Shown here piece after piece: positions 45,752 through 54,324 of a DNA stretch of 64,000 nucleotides. Below the pieces are notes generated by a model. It was given only the letters and a program-made list of their open reading frames with translations, had not been told where the DNA came from and did not search any database. How positions within the stretch are numbered: position 1 is the first letter of the stretch; each line of letters begins with the position of its first letter. Source of the DNA: an uncultured Paludibaculum sp. Its GTDB lineage: Bacteria > Acidobacteriota > Terriglobia > Bryobacterales > Bryobacteraceae. A program made the translations under genes and the position numbers. The DNA lies in contig NZ_OY762267.1 in NCBI RefSeq assembly GCF_963665245.1, positions 558,001 to 622,000 on the forward strand, written 5' to 3'.

Positions 45752-46087
45752 CTAGTTCCGGAACTGCAGCTTCAGCTTCGTGCCACCGATGTCGACGCCG
45801 GTCATTCGCTCCGCCTTGTCGGCTCCCTTCGTATACATGATCTCGGTGTGCTCGAACTTGCGATCCGCCGTGCTTACGGTGACCGGAGCCTTCGCGATCT
45901 CCCTCGAATGGTCGTCAAAAAAGACCGCGGTAGTCCCCTCGACGGCCACCCGGTAGTCGCCCGGCTGCAGGGCGATGGAGCCCACCTCGACCTTCTCCGG
46001 AACCTTGACACTGTACTTCTTGGGGCCGCCATGAGCGCTGGCCACCGACATTCCCACGAAAATAGCCGCCATCATCAGTTTGTTCAT
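45752..46087 (-). CDS. Small exported protein of unknown function
   Basis: The protein has 111 residues with a signal peptide (MNKLMMAAIFVGMSVASAHG) and a short beta-rich mature part (YSVKVPEKVEVGSIALQPGDYRV and on). GAGGA lies 7 bases before the ATG. No family recognised. It is 16 bases downstream of the outer-membrane-barrel gene, so the two are probably co-transcribed and may work together in the envelope. Confidence 0.7.
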   Translation of the reverse strand: MNKLMMAAIFVGMSVASAHGGPKKYSVKVPEKVEVGSIALQPGDYRVAVEGTTAVFFDDHSREIAKAPVTVSTADRKFEHTEIMYTKGADKAERMTGVDIGGTKLKLQFRN

Positions 46088-46103
46088 TTTTCATTCCTCG
46101 CAA

Positions 46104-46721
46104 TTAGAATCGAATTCCAAACGTTACATTCACCCAATCGTTGGCCGTGTGCGCCATGAAGCGGTTGTACCGTACGTCCGTGAAGACCTTCATCCCGCTG
46201 TCGCCCAACGCGTAGGTCACTCCACCACCAGCGTTGTAGCCGCCCTTGAAATTGGTGAAATCCGCCACCACCGGAGCTCCGCTGCTCGAGCAGTATCCGC
46301 TGAATGGGTCGCAATAGCCCACCGCCTGCGATGGATCCGTGAAGGCCAGCCGGCGGTGGTAAATTCCATACCCGGCCGTGGCATAGCCGCCAAAGCGGCC
46401 GTGCGGATTGAAGTCATACCGGGGATTCAGCGTGAAGCCCCAGTAGGTGTTGAAACCATCGGGCTGGTTCGCGTTCTGAAGCACGGCATTGGTAAGCGAG
46501 AACCTGTCCACCTGGTACTCCAGGAGACCCGAGAAGTTCTTCGTGAATCGATACCCCCCGCCGAACAGCAGGTTCCAGCCAGTATTGAATCGATCGGCCG
46601 CCGCCCCGGACGGAACGGAGAGCCCGCCTCCGCCTTCAAAGGTATACTTCGGAAAATCTTCGGCTTTCAAAGACAAGGAAAGCAGCAGGCACACAACTCC
46701 TAAATGAGTAGGCTTAGCCAT
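46104..46721 (-). CDS. Small outer-membrane beta-barrel protein
   Basis: The protein has 205 residues from ATG 46721 with GGAGG 8 bases upstream. A signal peptide (THLGVVCLLLSLSLKAEDF) is followed by alternating strands (KYTFEGGGGLSVP, GWNLLFGGGYRFTKNFSGLLEYQVDRF, GGYATAGYGIYHRR, YNAGGGVTYALGDSGMKVFTDVRYNRF) and a C-terminal phenylalanine (VNVTFGIRF), as in OmpA/OmpW-like 8-strand barrels. The loop YCDPFSGYCSSSG has a cysteine pair. Role unknown. Confidence 0.75.
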   Translation of the reverse strand: MAKPTHLGVVCLLLSLSLKAEDFPKYTFEGGGGLSVPSGAAADRFNTGWNLLFGGGYRFTKNFSGLLEYQVDRFSLTNAVLQNANQPDGFNTYWGFTLNPRYDFNPHGRFGGYATAGYGIYHRRLAFTDPSQAVGYCDPFSGYCSSSGAPVVADFTNFKGGYNAGGGVTYALGDSGMKVFTDVRYNRFMAHTANDWVNVTFGIRF

Positions 46722-47147
46722 TGGATTCGCCTCCACGCGACGGGCAACTTGGACAGGAACGGCGCCCCCCTGGCTTCCGTCTAGCCGAACGACATTCGCT
46801 CAGCCGCGGTGACCTGGCTTACAGACGCTGAATCATGTCTCTGTCCCAACAGTACGTCCGACAGGACTTGGCGGGTATCCTGTGCTCACTGTATTTCGCG
46901 CCATCCAGCCGCACCCCAGGCAGGGACTTTGCACATACTCCATGTCGCTGCCTCGATGGGGCGCCTGGCGAAGACGAGGCGAATTTCGCCATCCTCCGTG
47001 TCCGTGACCTGTCCACAAGCGCGATCGCGGCCGGTGGGAATCTGGTCCGCCTTGGCTAGATCAGGCACGAGCCTCAAGAAAATTTCAAAATACCCTCAAA
47101 CGAGGACGATTCCTGGCGACAAGATACACAAGGGAACTTAGGACACC
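46722..47147. other. 426-base intergenic region with no supported gene
   Basis: This lies between divergent genes (barrel protein to the left, hemerythrin-like to the right) and should hold both promoters. A 110-codon plus frame and a 63-codon minus frame occur in it, but neither looks like a protein I know and neither has a convincing ribosome binding site. The last 60 bases are AT-richer (CAAGAAAATTTCAAAATACCC), in keeping with a promoter for the hemerythrin gene. Confidence 0.5.
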
Positions 47148-47618
47148 ATGAATCTACTGAACTGGCATGAGGAGATGGCTCTCGGTATTGAGGACATCGA
47201 CCGGCAGCACTATATGTTCTACGAGATTCTAGGGCGCCTCCACGAAGCCGCCGGATTCGAGTCCAGTATCAACGTACTCAAGGGCCTGGCAGGCGATCTC
47301 GCCTGCTACGCTTCCCTGCTCTTCCGTGGTGAGGAAAACCTCATCGCGCTCACCCAGGACCCCAACGCATGCAGCCATTTGATGGAGCACGCTGAGTTCC
47401 GCCATCGGGTCGTCGAGCTGGAAGATGTTAACGTCCTGGCCAACAGGGATTCCCTACGCGCCACTGCGGAGGAACTCGGTGACTGGCTGGAGAACCACAT
47501 CGCCCAGTTTGACCGTCCCCTGGCGCGCCGCGTCCGCAAGAACCATGAGCCGATCACCATCACCAGGCCGGTGCCTTCGATGGAACTTCCCTGGCTCCGC
47601 GAGTCCGTCGCCTCCTGA
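47148..47618 (+). CDS. Bacteriohemerythrin-like protein lacking one iron-ligand histidine
   Basis: The protein has 156 residues. It follows the bacteriohemerythrin pattern (WHEEMALGIEDIDRQHYMFYEIL, then SHLMEHAEFRHRV, then WLENHIAQFDRPL). Di-iron ligands are recognisable as His21, Glu62, His77, His81, His117 and Asp122; the expected histidine of the HFxxEE motif is Leu58 (LLFRGEEN). Oxygen binding or di-iron assembly may therefore be altered. It converges on fliJ with 8 bases between stops; bacteriohemerythrins are often linked to motility and oxygen taxis, but the opposite orientation speaks against co-transcription. Confidence 0.8.
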   Translation: MNLLNWHEEMALGIEDIDRQHYMFYEILGRLHEAAGFESSINVLKGLAGDLACYASLLFRGEENLIALTQDPNACSHLMEHAEFRHRVVELEDVNVLANRDSLRATAEELGDWLENHIAQFDRPLARRVRKNHEPITITRPVPSMELPWLRESVAS

Positions 47619-47626
47619 CGGCGGCG

Positions 47627-48079
47627 TTACTCCTCCGAACGGCGTTGCTCTCGCCTGTAGAGCCCGGCCAGGAAACTCTCGCCCGCCAACAATTCGCCTT
47701 CCCTCAGGCTCTCGATTCGCCACGTCTCCATCGACTTCGACCGTAGTGTCCCCAGTAGTTTCTCGTCGCTACGTGCCTTCTGGTGCCGCTTGCGCGCCGC
47801 CTCGCATTCCTTGTCGACCGCCGCAATCTGCGCCAGAACTCGTTGCTCCCTCACTCTCGACCCTTCCATGAAGTTCCGCAGCAGCTGCAACGCGGCCCCC
47901 GTCACCCCGTCAGTCCGGCCCGTCTGCTCCGCTTCCTCTCGTTGCGCCAGCACTTCCTTCAGTTGCGCCACCAGCAACACCCGGTTTGCCAGCAACATCT
48001 GCAACTCGGCCTCCCGCTGTCGCGTCTGAGTCTCCCGGTATCGCAGTACCGATTCCAGGCGAAAGGAGAACTTCTTCAT
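47627..48079 (-). CDS. fliJ: Flagellar export chaperone FliJ
   Basis: The protein has 150 residues, almost all predicted coiled coil, starting KKFSFRLESVLRYRETQTRQ, a typical FliJ opening (F-L-VL-R). It sits 7 bases after fliI, the normal order. FliJ links the FliI ATPase ring to the FlhA gate of the export apparatus. It is the last gene of the flagellar operon in this window. Confidence 0.85.
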   Translation of the reverse strand: MKKFSFRLESVLRYRETQTRQREAELQMLLANRVLLVAQLKEVLAQREEAEQTGRTDGVTGAALQLLRNFMEGSRVREQRVLAQIAAVDKECEAARKRHQKARSDEKLLGTLRSKSMETWRIESLREGELLAGESFLAGLYRREQRRSEE

Positions 48080-48086
48080 GCCGCCC

Positions 48087-49445
48087 TCACAAAGTGGACG
48101 CCAAGCTGGTCAACCGTTTCAGGGTCTCGTCCTCGCGGGCCCGCGCATCCGGTTTCTGCTTCAGGAACGAGAGAATCTCCTCCCGCCGCGATATCGCCGT
48201 GTCCAGTTTGGCGTTCACTCCGTTCACGTGCGCACCCAGCAGGATCAGATCCTCCGATCGCCGGTACACCGCCATCGATTCCTTCACCTTCTGCGCGGCC
48301 GACAGGTGCTCCGCGGTCGAGATCTCGGTCGCCAGTCGGCTCACTGACTGCAACACGTCAATCGCCGGGTAGTGACCCGATGCCGCCAGATCGCGGGAAA
48401 GAATGATGTGCCCGTCCAGAATGCCGCGCACCGCGTCGCAGATCGGTTCGTTGAAGTCGTCGCCTTCCACCAGCACAGTGAAGAAGCCCGTGATGGAACC
48501 ATGGTCAAAGTTGCCCACTCGTTCCAGAATTCTCGGCAACAGCGCAAAGACGGAAGGCGTGTACCCACGCTGGCTGGGCGGTTCTCCGGCCGCCAATCCG
48601 ATCTCGCGCTGAGCCATCGCCAGACGCGTCACCGAATCCATGATCAGCAGGACCTTCGCACCCTGATCGCGGAAATATTCGGCGACCGTCAGTGCCACAT
48701 ACGCGGCCCGGATACGCACCGGCGCCGGTTGATCGCCCGTCGCCGCCACCACCACCGATCGTTTGCGCGCGTCGCCCCGTAACTCATGCTCCAGGAACGA
48801 CTTCACCTCACGGTTGCGCTCGCCCACCATCGCGATCACGGTGACATCGGCCGAGTTGTCGCGAGACATCACGCCCAGCAGTGTGCTCTTGCCCACGCCG
48901 CTGCCCCCGAAGATGCCCATGCGTTGGCCTTCGCCACATGGCAGCAGCCCGTCGATGGCCCGCACGCCCGTGGTCACCCGACGTGTAATCATCGCTCGTT
49001 CCAGCGGATTTGGAGGGGAAGCGTACAGATTGTAATGCTCTTCCGCGTCGATACTGGGCCCGCCGTCGATCGGCCGCCCCAGTCCATCCAGCACCCGGCC
49101 CAGCAACCCCGGTCCCACATGCAGCAGCGACTGTCCACTGCGCGCCACAATGCGGTCGCCTGGCCGCAATCCGGTGGGCTCCTCCAGCGGCATGGAAAGC
49201 ACAGCGCCTTCACGGAAACCAATCACCTGTGTCAGGAATGTGCGGCCGGTGGATGTGTGAATCGAGCAGAAATCGCCTACCGCGGTCGCCGGGCCGCGTG
49301 ATTCCACCAGCAAGCCCGTCATGCGCGTGACCGTCCCGCTCCAGCACCGCGGTTCAATCGTTTCCAGAAAGTCCAGATACCGCCCGGCGTGAAACCGCTC
49401 GGGTAAATGTCGCTCGGCAACCATTGCTTGCATCTGGCCTTCCAT
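48087..49445 (-). CDS. fliI: Flagellum-specific export ATPase FliI
   Basis: The protein has 452 residues. It carries the F1-beta-like fold with Walker A GGSGVGKST at 180-188, Walker B (VLLIMDSVTRLAMAQREIGLA), the family PSQRGYTPSVFALLPRILER segment and the FTVLVEGDD motif. The ATG at 49445 overlaps the fliH TGA by one base (TGATG). It powers secretion of axial proteins through the type III export gate. Confidence 0.95.
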   Translation of the reverse strand: MEGQMQAMVAERHLPERFHAGRYLDFLETIEPRCWSGTVTRMTGLLVESRGPATAVGDFCSIHTSTGRTFLTQVIGFREGAVLSMPLEEPTGLRPGDRIVARSGQSLLHVGPGLLGRVLDGLGRPIDGGPSIDAEEHYNLYASPPNPLERAMITRRVTTGVRAIDGLLPCGEGQRMGIFGGSGVGKSTLLGVMSRDNSADVTVIAMVGERNREVKSFLEHELRGDARKRSVVVAATGDQPAPVRIRAAYVALTVAEYFRDQGAKVLLIMDSVTRLAMAQREIGLAAGEPPSQRGYTPSVFALLPRILERVGNFDHGSITGFFTVLVEGDDFNEPICDAVRGILDGHIILSRDLAASGHYPAIDVLQSVSRLATEISTAEHLSAAQKVKESMAVYRRSEDLILLGAHVNGVNAKLDTAISRREEILSFLKQKPDARAREDETLKRLTSLASTL

Positions 49446-50104
49446 CAAATCCGGTCGGCAAAGCCGTTCTCAATCTCGGCGAACTGCGTCTCCAGGCGCG
49501 CATCCAGCGAACCTTGCTTCGTCTCGAAGAGGATGTCGCCCAGCGTCAGTGCGGTGTCCGCCACCACTTCCGCCGTCGTGATTCCCTCGTCCTCCAACGC
49601 CGCTCGAATCTGCGCGGCATGGTCAGGATGCACGTGGATCGTCTGCAGATCTTTCCTGGAGATCTTCGACAAACCCGCGTTCAGCAGTCCCAGCACGGTA
49701 TCGGCGTCCATCGAAAGCTCGCGCCGGACAATCCGCCGAGCCACGGCAAACGTCAGCTTCAGGATCTCGTGTTCGGCTTCCTTGCGGAGTTTGTGCTTGA
49801 GATTCGCCAGTTGCGCGGCGGAGACGGCCAAGCGATCCAGCGCCACCCTCAACTCTTCCTGCGCCTCGGCTCGCGCCGCTTCCTGTCCGGCGGCCAACCC
49901 ATCCTGAAAGGCCTGGGCCTTCACGGCCTCCACCTGTTGCCGGATCTCGTCAATCTCCCTCCGCGCATCCACGCGGCGTTCCGTTTCCGGCTGATTCAGT
50001 TGCGGGCCCAGAAACGCCGTGGGCACCTGCGCCTGGCGCACCGGCCGTTCAAACCAGGGCCGTACGGAAAACCCGGCCGAACTCTCCAGGACTTTAGACG
50101 ACAT
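49445..50104 (-). CDS. fliH: Flagellar assembly protein FliH
   Basis: The protein has 219 residues. A glutamate/alanine-rich coiled coil (about 60-130) with the GLAAGQEAARAEAQEEL stretch precedes a V-ATPase subunit E-like C-terminal domain (LKLTFAVARRIVRRELSMD, IHVHPDHAAQIRAAL). FliH binds and restrains FliI. It overlaps fliG by 11 bases upstream and fliI by 1 base downstream. Confidence 0.85.
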   Translation of the reverse strand: MSSKVLESSAGFSVRPWFERPVRQAQVPTAFLGPQLNQPETERRVDARREIDEIRQQVEAVKAQAFQDGLAAGQEAARAEAQEELRVALDRLAVSAAQLANLKHKLRKEAEHEILKLTFAVARRIVRRELSMDADTVLGLLNAGLSKISRKDLQTIHVHPDHAAQIRAALEDEGITTAEVVADTALTLGDILFETKQGSLDARLETQFAEIENGFADRI

Positions 50105-51110
50105 ATTCTTCCGCGCCTGCCGACCGCAAGTCGATCAGCCCCTCGGCTTCCATCTGACGTACCACGGAGATGATCTGCTGCTGCGCACCTTCCACCTCGC
50201 GCAGCCGCACCGGACCCGCCGCATCGATATCCTCCAGCAGCATCGCGGCGCCGTTCTTCGACATCGAACCCAGGAACTTCTGCCGGATCTCCTCGCTCGT
50301 CCCTTTCAAACCCAATACCAACAGCTTGCGATCCACCCTGGAGATCAACTCGCGCATCGCCTTCGCGTCCAGCTTCAAGATGTCGTCGAACACGAACAGT
50401 AACCGCCGGATCGACTCCGCCAGTTCCGGCGCCTGCGATCCCACCGAGTCCAGCACCCGCACCCCATCCTCGGGATCCAACCGGTTGATGAGTTCCGCCG
50501 CGAGTTGCACACCGCTGGCACGCTGCCTCTGAGGAGTTCCTCCCTCGGGCAACCGCTGCAACAGCGCATCGGCAATCAGCTCGATCATCGCCGGATCCGA
50601 CTGCTCGATCACCGCCATCCGCGTGAACACGTCATATTGCCGCTCCGGCGTGAACGAAGCCACGATCTTCGAACCCGCGTCGGGTGCAAGAGCCGACATG
50701 AGCAACGCCACCGTTTGTGGATGCTCGGCTTCAAGAATCCTGGCTAACTGCTCGTGGTCGGCTTCGGCCAGCCGGTCAAGCGAGGTCTTCTTGATCTCCT
50801 GGCCGGTCAACGCCACGCCCGTCTGCCGTGCGAACTCTTCACCAAAGGTCCCGGACAGCAGCTTCATCGTGTAGCCCGGACCACCACAGCCCATAATCTG
50901 CCGGGTCGACGCCTTCTCCTCGAACTCGTCCAGTACCTGTTGCGCCTCTTCCACCGGCACCGGACCCAACGCGTGCAGCGCCGCGCTCACCTGCCGGATC
51001 TCGTCCGGGTCCAGTTGCTTCAGTAGTTTCGAACTCGCCTCGAGGCCCAGCGACGCCATCAGCACCGCCACTTTGCGCGCGCCCCCATGTGCTGCCGTCA
51101 GTTGCTTCAT
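50094..51110 (-). CDS. fliG: Flagellar motor switch protein FliG
   Basis: The protein has 338 residues. The three armadillo-like domains are visible: an N-terminal FliF-binding part (ARKVAVLMASLGLEASSKLL, LDPDEIRQVSAAL), a middle part with LARILEAEHPQTVALLMSALAP (the EHPQT motif) and the C-terminal torque domain (LFVFDDILKLDAKAMRELISRVDRKLLVLGLKG). The charged torque residues near LFVFDDILKLD are kept. Its start overlaps the fliF stop by 4 bases. Confidence 0.95.
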   Translation of the reverse strand: MKQLTAAHGGARKVAVLMASLGLEASSKLLKQLDPDEIRQVSAALHALGPVPVEEAQQVLDEFEEKASTRQIMGCGGPGYTMKLLSGTFGEEFARQTGVALTGQEIKKTSLDRLAEADHEQLARILEAEHPQTVALLMSALAPDAGSKIVASFTPERQYDVFTRMAVIEQSDPAMIELIADALLQRLPEGGTPQRQRASGVQLAAELINRLDPEDGVRVLDSVGSQAPELAESIRRLLFVFDDILKLDAKAMRELISRVDRKLLVLGLKGTSEEIRQKFLGSMSKNGAAMLLEDIDAAGPVRLREVEGAQQQIISVVRQMEAEGLIDLRSAGAEEYVV

Positions 51111-52735
51111 GACGCCCCCACTTCCTGCTCAGCCAACCATTGCTTCAGCACCACCGCGCACTGCTCCGGCTTCTCTTCCACCAGCGTAAGCAGGCGCCCC
51201 ACCGGATCCAGTTCTTCCGCCTCCAGGGCCTGCTGTTCCTTCATCGCCTCTGTCAGAGCCGTGTGGCCACCGCCCGAAGGCAAGGCCGGCAGAGGATGAA
51301 GCACCGCGTGTTTCCGGGCCTTCTTCGCCTTGTACCGTTTGAACTGCCAGGCGCCGACACCCAGGACGAAGATGGTCGCCAGAATTGCGCTCAAGGGCAC
51401 CAGCTGCTTCGGGTCCTGCACCACATTAGTGACCCTCTGTTTCCAGTCCTTTGCCGGCGCGGGTGCCGGAGCCTGATCGGCCAGCGGATCGCCGTGCAGG
51501 TTCATTTCGAACGGCAGCACTTCCAGCACAATCTGGTCGCCGCGCTCCTGCGAGAAGCCCACAACGCCCGCCACCAGATCGTGAATCGACTTCACGCGCT
51601 CGGGCGTGGGCGGGACAATCACCTTCTTGCGGTTGGCACCCTGTCCCTGCCATTCCACATCGTTGTCCAGCAACAGCGAGACCGAGACGCGCCGCACCAC
51701 ACCCTGAGGTGTCCTGCGGTGTACCACTTTGCGCGAAGTCTGATACGCGACACTCTCTGTCTTGCGAGACGTGCCCGCCTGCCCCTTGGCGGCATCATTG
51801 GGACGGGGCAGTGCCGAGGCCGTGCCCGGCACGCCACCCGCGGGAGTGTGTGAGCTCGAGTCCTCGCTCTTCTGGCTGCTCGTCATGACGGAGCGCTCCG
51901 GGTCGAAGACCTCCTCGCTCTCATCGGAACTCGACAGATCGCAATCCACGGAAACGCCCGCGCGAAACCGGTCCGGTCCCAGCAATGGCTCAAGCGTCGA
52001 GTTGATCTTCGCCAGCAGTTGTTTCTCCACGGCTTGCTGGTACTCCAACGCGTAGTCGCTCGCCTCCTCGCCGTTCTGCGTCGGAGTCCGCCGGGGCCGC
52101 CCCAGCAGGTTCCCGTTCATGTCCAATATCGATACCGCATCCGGGCTCAGTCCCTCCACCGCGCTCGACACCAGGTGAGCAATCGCCTGGACGTTCTGCG
52201 GGGAGAGTTTGGCGAAGGGCTTCAGTTTGACCAGAACGCTCGCCTTCGCGGGCTGCCGCGTCTCCGTATAGACCGATTCCCGTTTGAACGTCAGGTGGAT
52301 GCGCGCCTTCTCCACCTCCGCCAGCGAAACCACTGAGCGTTCCAGCTCCCCTTCCAAGGCCCGCCGGAAGTTCACCTGCTCCGCGAAGTCGGTCACCCCG
52401 AAGTTCACTTTGTCGAAGAGTTCGAAGCCGGGACGTCCGCTGCGCACCAACCCGGCGCCGGCCATTTCCAGCCGCATCTCGGCGGCTTTGTCCGACGGCA
52501 CCAGAACGGTCGAGCCGTTTTCCGCCAGCCGGAACTCCACGCCGCGTTCCTTCAGCTTGGCTACCACGGCGGAGGCATCTTCACCGGCCAGCTCCTTATA
52601 CAGAGGTTCAAACCCACGCTCGTGCTGCCACCGGGAGATATAGAAGAATCCGGCGATGAGCGCGAGACAGATGAGCGCGATCGAGCCGCGTTGCTTTGGA
52701 CTTAAGGAGGCGTAGATGCTTCGCAGTTGGTTCAT
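51107..52735 (-). CDS. fliF: Flagellar MS-ring protein FliF
   Basis: The protein has 542 residues. Two membrane helices flank a large periplasmic part: about 18-36 (GSIALICLALIAGFFYISRW) and about 437-460 (LVPLSAILATIFVLGVGAW). Between them the RBM/YscJ-like domains (LYKELAGEDASAVVAKLKERG, LARAL-type EGELERSVVSLAEVEKARIHL) and the VVHRRTPQGVVRRVSVSLLLD segment are typical. The C-terminal tail binds FliG, encoded next. The tail is short but ends in an acidic stretch. Confidence 0.95.
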   Translation of the reverse strand: MNQLRSIYASLSPKQRGSIALICLALIAGFFYISRWQHERGFEPLYKELAGEDASAVVAKLKERGVEFRLAENGSTVLVPSDKAAEMRLEMAGAGLVRSGRPGFELFDKVNFGVTDFAEQVNFRRALEGELERSVVSLAEVEKARIHLTFKRESVYTETRQPAKASVLVKLKPFAKLSPQNVQAIAHLVSSAVEGLSPDAVSILDMNGNLLGRPRRTPTQNGEEASDYALEYQQAVEKQLLAKINSTLEPLLGPDRFRAGVSVDCDLSSSDESEEVFDPERSVMTSSQKSEDSSSHTPAGGVPGTASALPRPNDAAKGQAGTSRKTESVAYQTSRKVVHRRTPQGVVRRVSVSLLLDNDVEWQGQGANRKKVIVPPTPERVKSIHDLVAGVVGFSQERGDQIVLEVLPFEMNLHGDPLADQAPAPAPAKDWKQRVTNVVQDPKQLVPLSAILATIFVLGVGAWQFKRYKAKKARKHAVLHPLPALPSGGGHTALTEAMKEQQALEAEELDPVGRLLTLVEEKPEQCAVVLKQWLAEQEVGAS

Positions 52736-52751
52736 GGGTTTCTATCCGGCC

Positions 52752-53069
52752 TCAGATCTGCATCCGCATGATTTCCTGGTAGGCCGAGACAACTTTGTTC
52801 TTCACTTGCAGAGCCAGTTCGAAATCCAGTTCAGCCCGCTGCACGGCCATCACCGTCGAATGGATCTCGCCCTCATCTCCGCTCACAAACTGTTTCACCG
52901 CGTCCTGCGCCGTATTGCGCGACAACTCCACGCGGTCGATCGCCGCTTCCAGCATATTGCCGAACTCCGGGCTGGCCGGCCCTGTCGGCTGCACACTGCG
53001 CGTCGAACCAAGCCCGGAGGCTCCGTCAATCCCGGGGATGTTCGCCATTGAGGTCACGGGGGGAATCAT
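52752..53069 (-). CDS. fliE: Flagellar hook-basal body adaptor FliE
   Basis: The protein has 105 residues. The conserved FliE C-terminus is clear (FGNMLEAAIDRVELSRNTAQDAVKQFVSG, STVMAVQRAELDFELALQVKNKVVSAYQEIMRMQI). AGGGAG stands before the ATG at 53069. FliE joins the MS ring to the proximal rod and is exported early. It lies between flgC and fliF. Confidence 0.92.
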   Translation of the reverse strand: MIPPVTSMANIPGIDGASGLGSTRSVQPTGPASPEFGNMLEAAIDRVELSRNTAQDAVKQFVSGDEGEIHSTVMAVQRAELDFELALQVKNKVVSAYQEIMRMQI

Positions 53070-53088
53070 CTACGCATCTCCCTGCCTC

Positions 53089-53526
53089 TTACCGCAACAA
53101 ATCGATCGAGCGGTGAATCATGTCTTTCACTGCGCTCATGGCCGTGACGTTGGCCTGATAGTTGCGCGACGCGCTCATCAGGTCCACCATGTCTTCGGCC
53201 GGATTGACGTTCGGCAGTTGGACGTACCCATCTTTGTCCGCGTCCGGGTGCCCGGGCAGGTAGCGCCGCACCGGGTCGCGGCTGTCCACGATAATCTCGC
53301 TCACCTCAACGCCCGACGATTGGTTGCCGAGTTCGGCTGCGTACACCGACTGGAAAGGAGTGTCGACGGACGAAGTCGAGAAGACCGCGTCCTTGCGCCG
53401 GTACGGACCGCCCTCTGCCGTACGCGTTGTCTCGGAATTGGCCAGATTCTCCACCAGCAACTCGGCGCGCTGGCGTTGCGCCGTGAGTCCGGTGGCGCTG
53501 ACGGAAAGTGCGGTAAAGAGGCTCAT
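53089..53526 (-). CDS. flgC: Proximal rod protein FlgC
   Basis: The protein has 145 residues. The N-terminal rod motif (ALSVSATGLTAQRQRAELLVENLANSETT), the central YLPGHPDADKDGYVQLPNVNPAEDMVDLMSASRNYQANVTAM-type C-terminal region and the ending SAVKDMIHRSIDLLR are diagnostic. The ATG overlaps the flgB TGA (ATGA) with GGAGG just upstream. Confidence 0.93.
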   Translation of the reverse strand: MSLFTALSVSATGLTAQRQRAELLVENLANSETTRTAEGGPYRRKDAVFSTSSVDTPFQSVYAAELGNQSSGVEVSEIIVDSRDPVRRYLPGHPDADKDGYVQLPNVNPAEDMVDLMSASRNYQANVTAMSAVKDMIHRSIDLLR

Positions 53527-53861
53527 GCGCCCTTACCCTCCTGGATTGCCATCTTGACCTGGCTGAGTTCGGTCTTCAGCAACGTCGACGCAATCTGAAA
53601 ACGCATGGCGTTCTCGGAAAGCAGGCGCATCTCGCGCTCCATGCTGACGTTGTTGCCGTCCGACTTGGCCGTCAACCCCGCGGGCTCAGTGATTTTTGGT
53701 GGGTCCCCATCGAGAACGGACTGCATCTGCGAGGCGAAATCGACGTCCTTGGTGCGGTAGTTGGGGGTCTCCGCGTTCGCAATGTTCGACGAGACGAGGC
53801 GCTGGCGCATTGCCACCAGATCCATGTATCGCTCGAGACCTTCAGCGAGTTTGTCGACCAT
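53523..53861 (-). CDS. flgB: Proximal rod protein FlgB
   Basis: The protein has 112 residues from ATG 53861 (a GTG at 53870 would add three residues). The FlgB opening VDKLAEGLERYMDLVAMRQRLVSSNIANAETPNYRTKDVDF-like region is clear in order, and the C-terminal REMRLLSENAMRFQIASTLLKTELSQVKMAI is typical. It starts the flgBC-fliEFGHIJ run. A sigma-54-like element lies immediately upstream. Confidence 0.93.
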   Translation of the reverse strand: MVDKLAEGLERYMDLVAMRQRLVSSNIANAETPNYRTKDVDFASQMQSVLDGDPPKITEPAGLTAKSDGNNVSMEREMRLLSENAMRFQIASTLLKTELSQVKMAIQEGKGA

Positions 53862-53875
53862 AACACTCACTGCTA

Positions 53876-53891
53876 TGCAATCGGCATGCCA
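53876..53891 (-). promoter_or_regulatory. Possible sigma-54 promoter before flgB
   Basis: On the minus strand TGGCAT (53891-53886), five bases, then TTGCA (53880-53876) match the sigma-54 consensus TGGCAC-N5-TTGCA with correct GG/GC spacing. The predicted transcription start falls near 53865, only about 4 bases before the flgB ATG at 53861, which would give an almost leaderless mRNA. It may be real or a chance match. Confidence 0.35.
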
Positions 53892-53976
53892 TGTGAGTTT
53901 TGTTATGTGGGCTACGATTTATCCACAGACTCCCGTCAGCTACCCGACGCGCGGCGTCAAGATTCTGACGTTTGCG

Positions 53977-54324
53977 CTACAGGCTTCTGGACCAGCGCTC
54001 GTGCTCGCCCTCACGCTGCTCGGCATATGCGGCGGTCGGTTTCACGGTCTTTGCCTGCTCCCGAAGGAACTCGCGGGTGGCAATCGCCGATCGGCGCGCC
54101 GCCTCGATTTCCTGAACCAGACGATGGGCTCGAATCGCCCGCTCTTCCGCGGTTGTGGCGGCTGCCAGGTAGTCCTGAACCGCCGCGGCAACCTGTTCCG
54201 CCTGCCGCACGGCGGCCGGCATGTCTTCGCTGCGCAACGCGTTCATCAGGCCTTCATAGAACGCCCGCCAGCGCTCTTCAGCCGTCCGCTGGGTGTCAGT
54301 TGCTGGAGCTGCTGTTGTTGGCAT
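53977..54324 (-). CDS. Small helical protein after fliD, FliT-like
   Basis: The protein has 115 residues, all helical and charged (AEERWRAFYEGLMNALRSEDMPAAVRQAEQ, TAEERAIRAHRLVQEIEAARRSAIATREF). The gene starts inside the 3' end of fliD (29-base overlap) in another frame. In many bacteria fliD is followed by fliS and fliT; size, helical make-up and position suggest a FliT/FliS-type export chaperone. The sequence is not close enough to name it. No other FliS candidate is present in the window. Confidence 0.6.
   Translation of the reverse strand: MPTTAAPATDTQRTAEERWRAFYEGLMNALRSEDMPAAVRQAEQVAAAVQDYLAAATTAEERAIRAHRLVQEIEAARRSAIATREFLREQAKTVKPTAAYAEQREGEHERWSRSL

Noticed and set aside
46809..47141. 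110-codon plus frame and 63-codon minus frame between the barrel protein and the hemerythrin-like gene
   Set aside because: No family resemblance and no ribosome binding site; the area must hold two divergent promoters.
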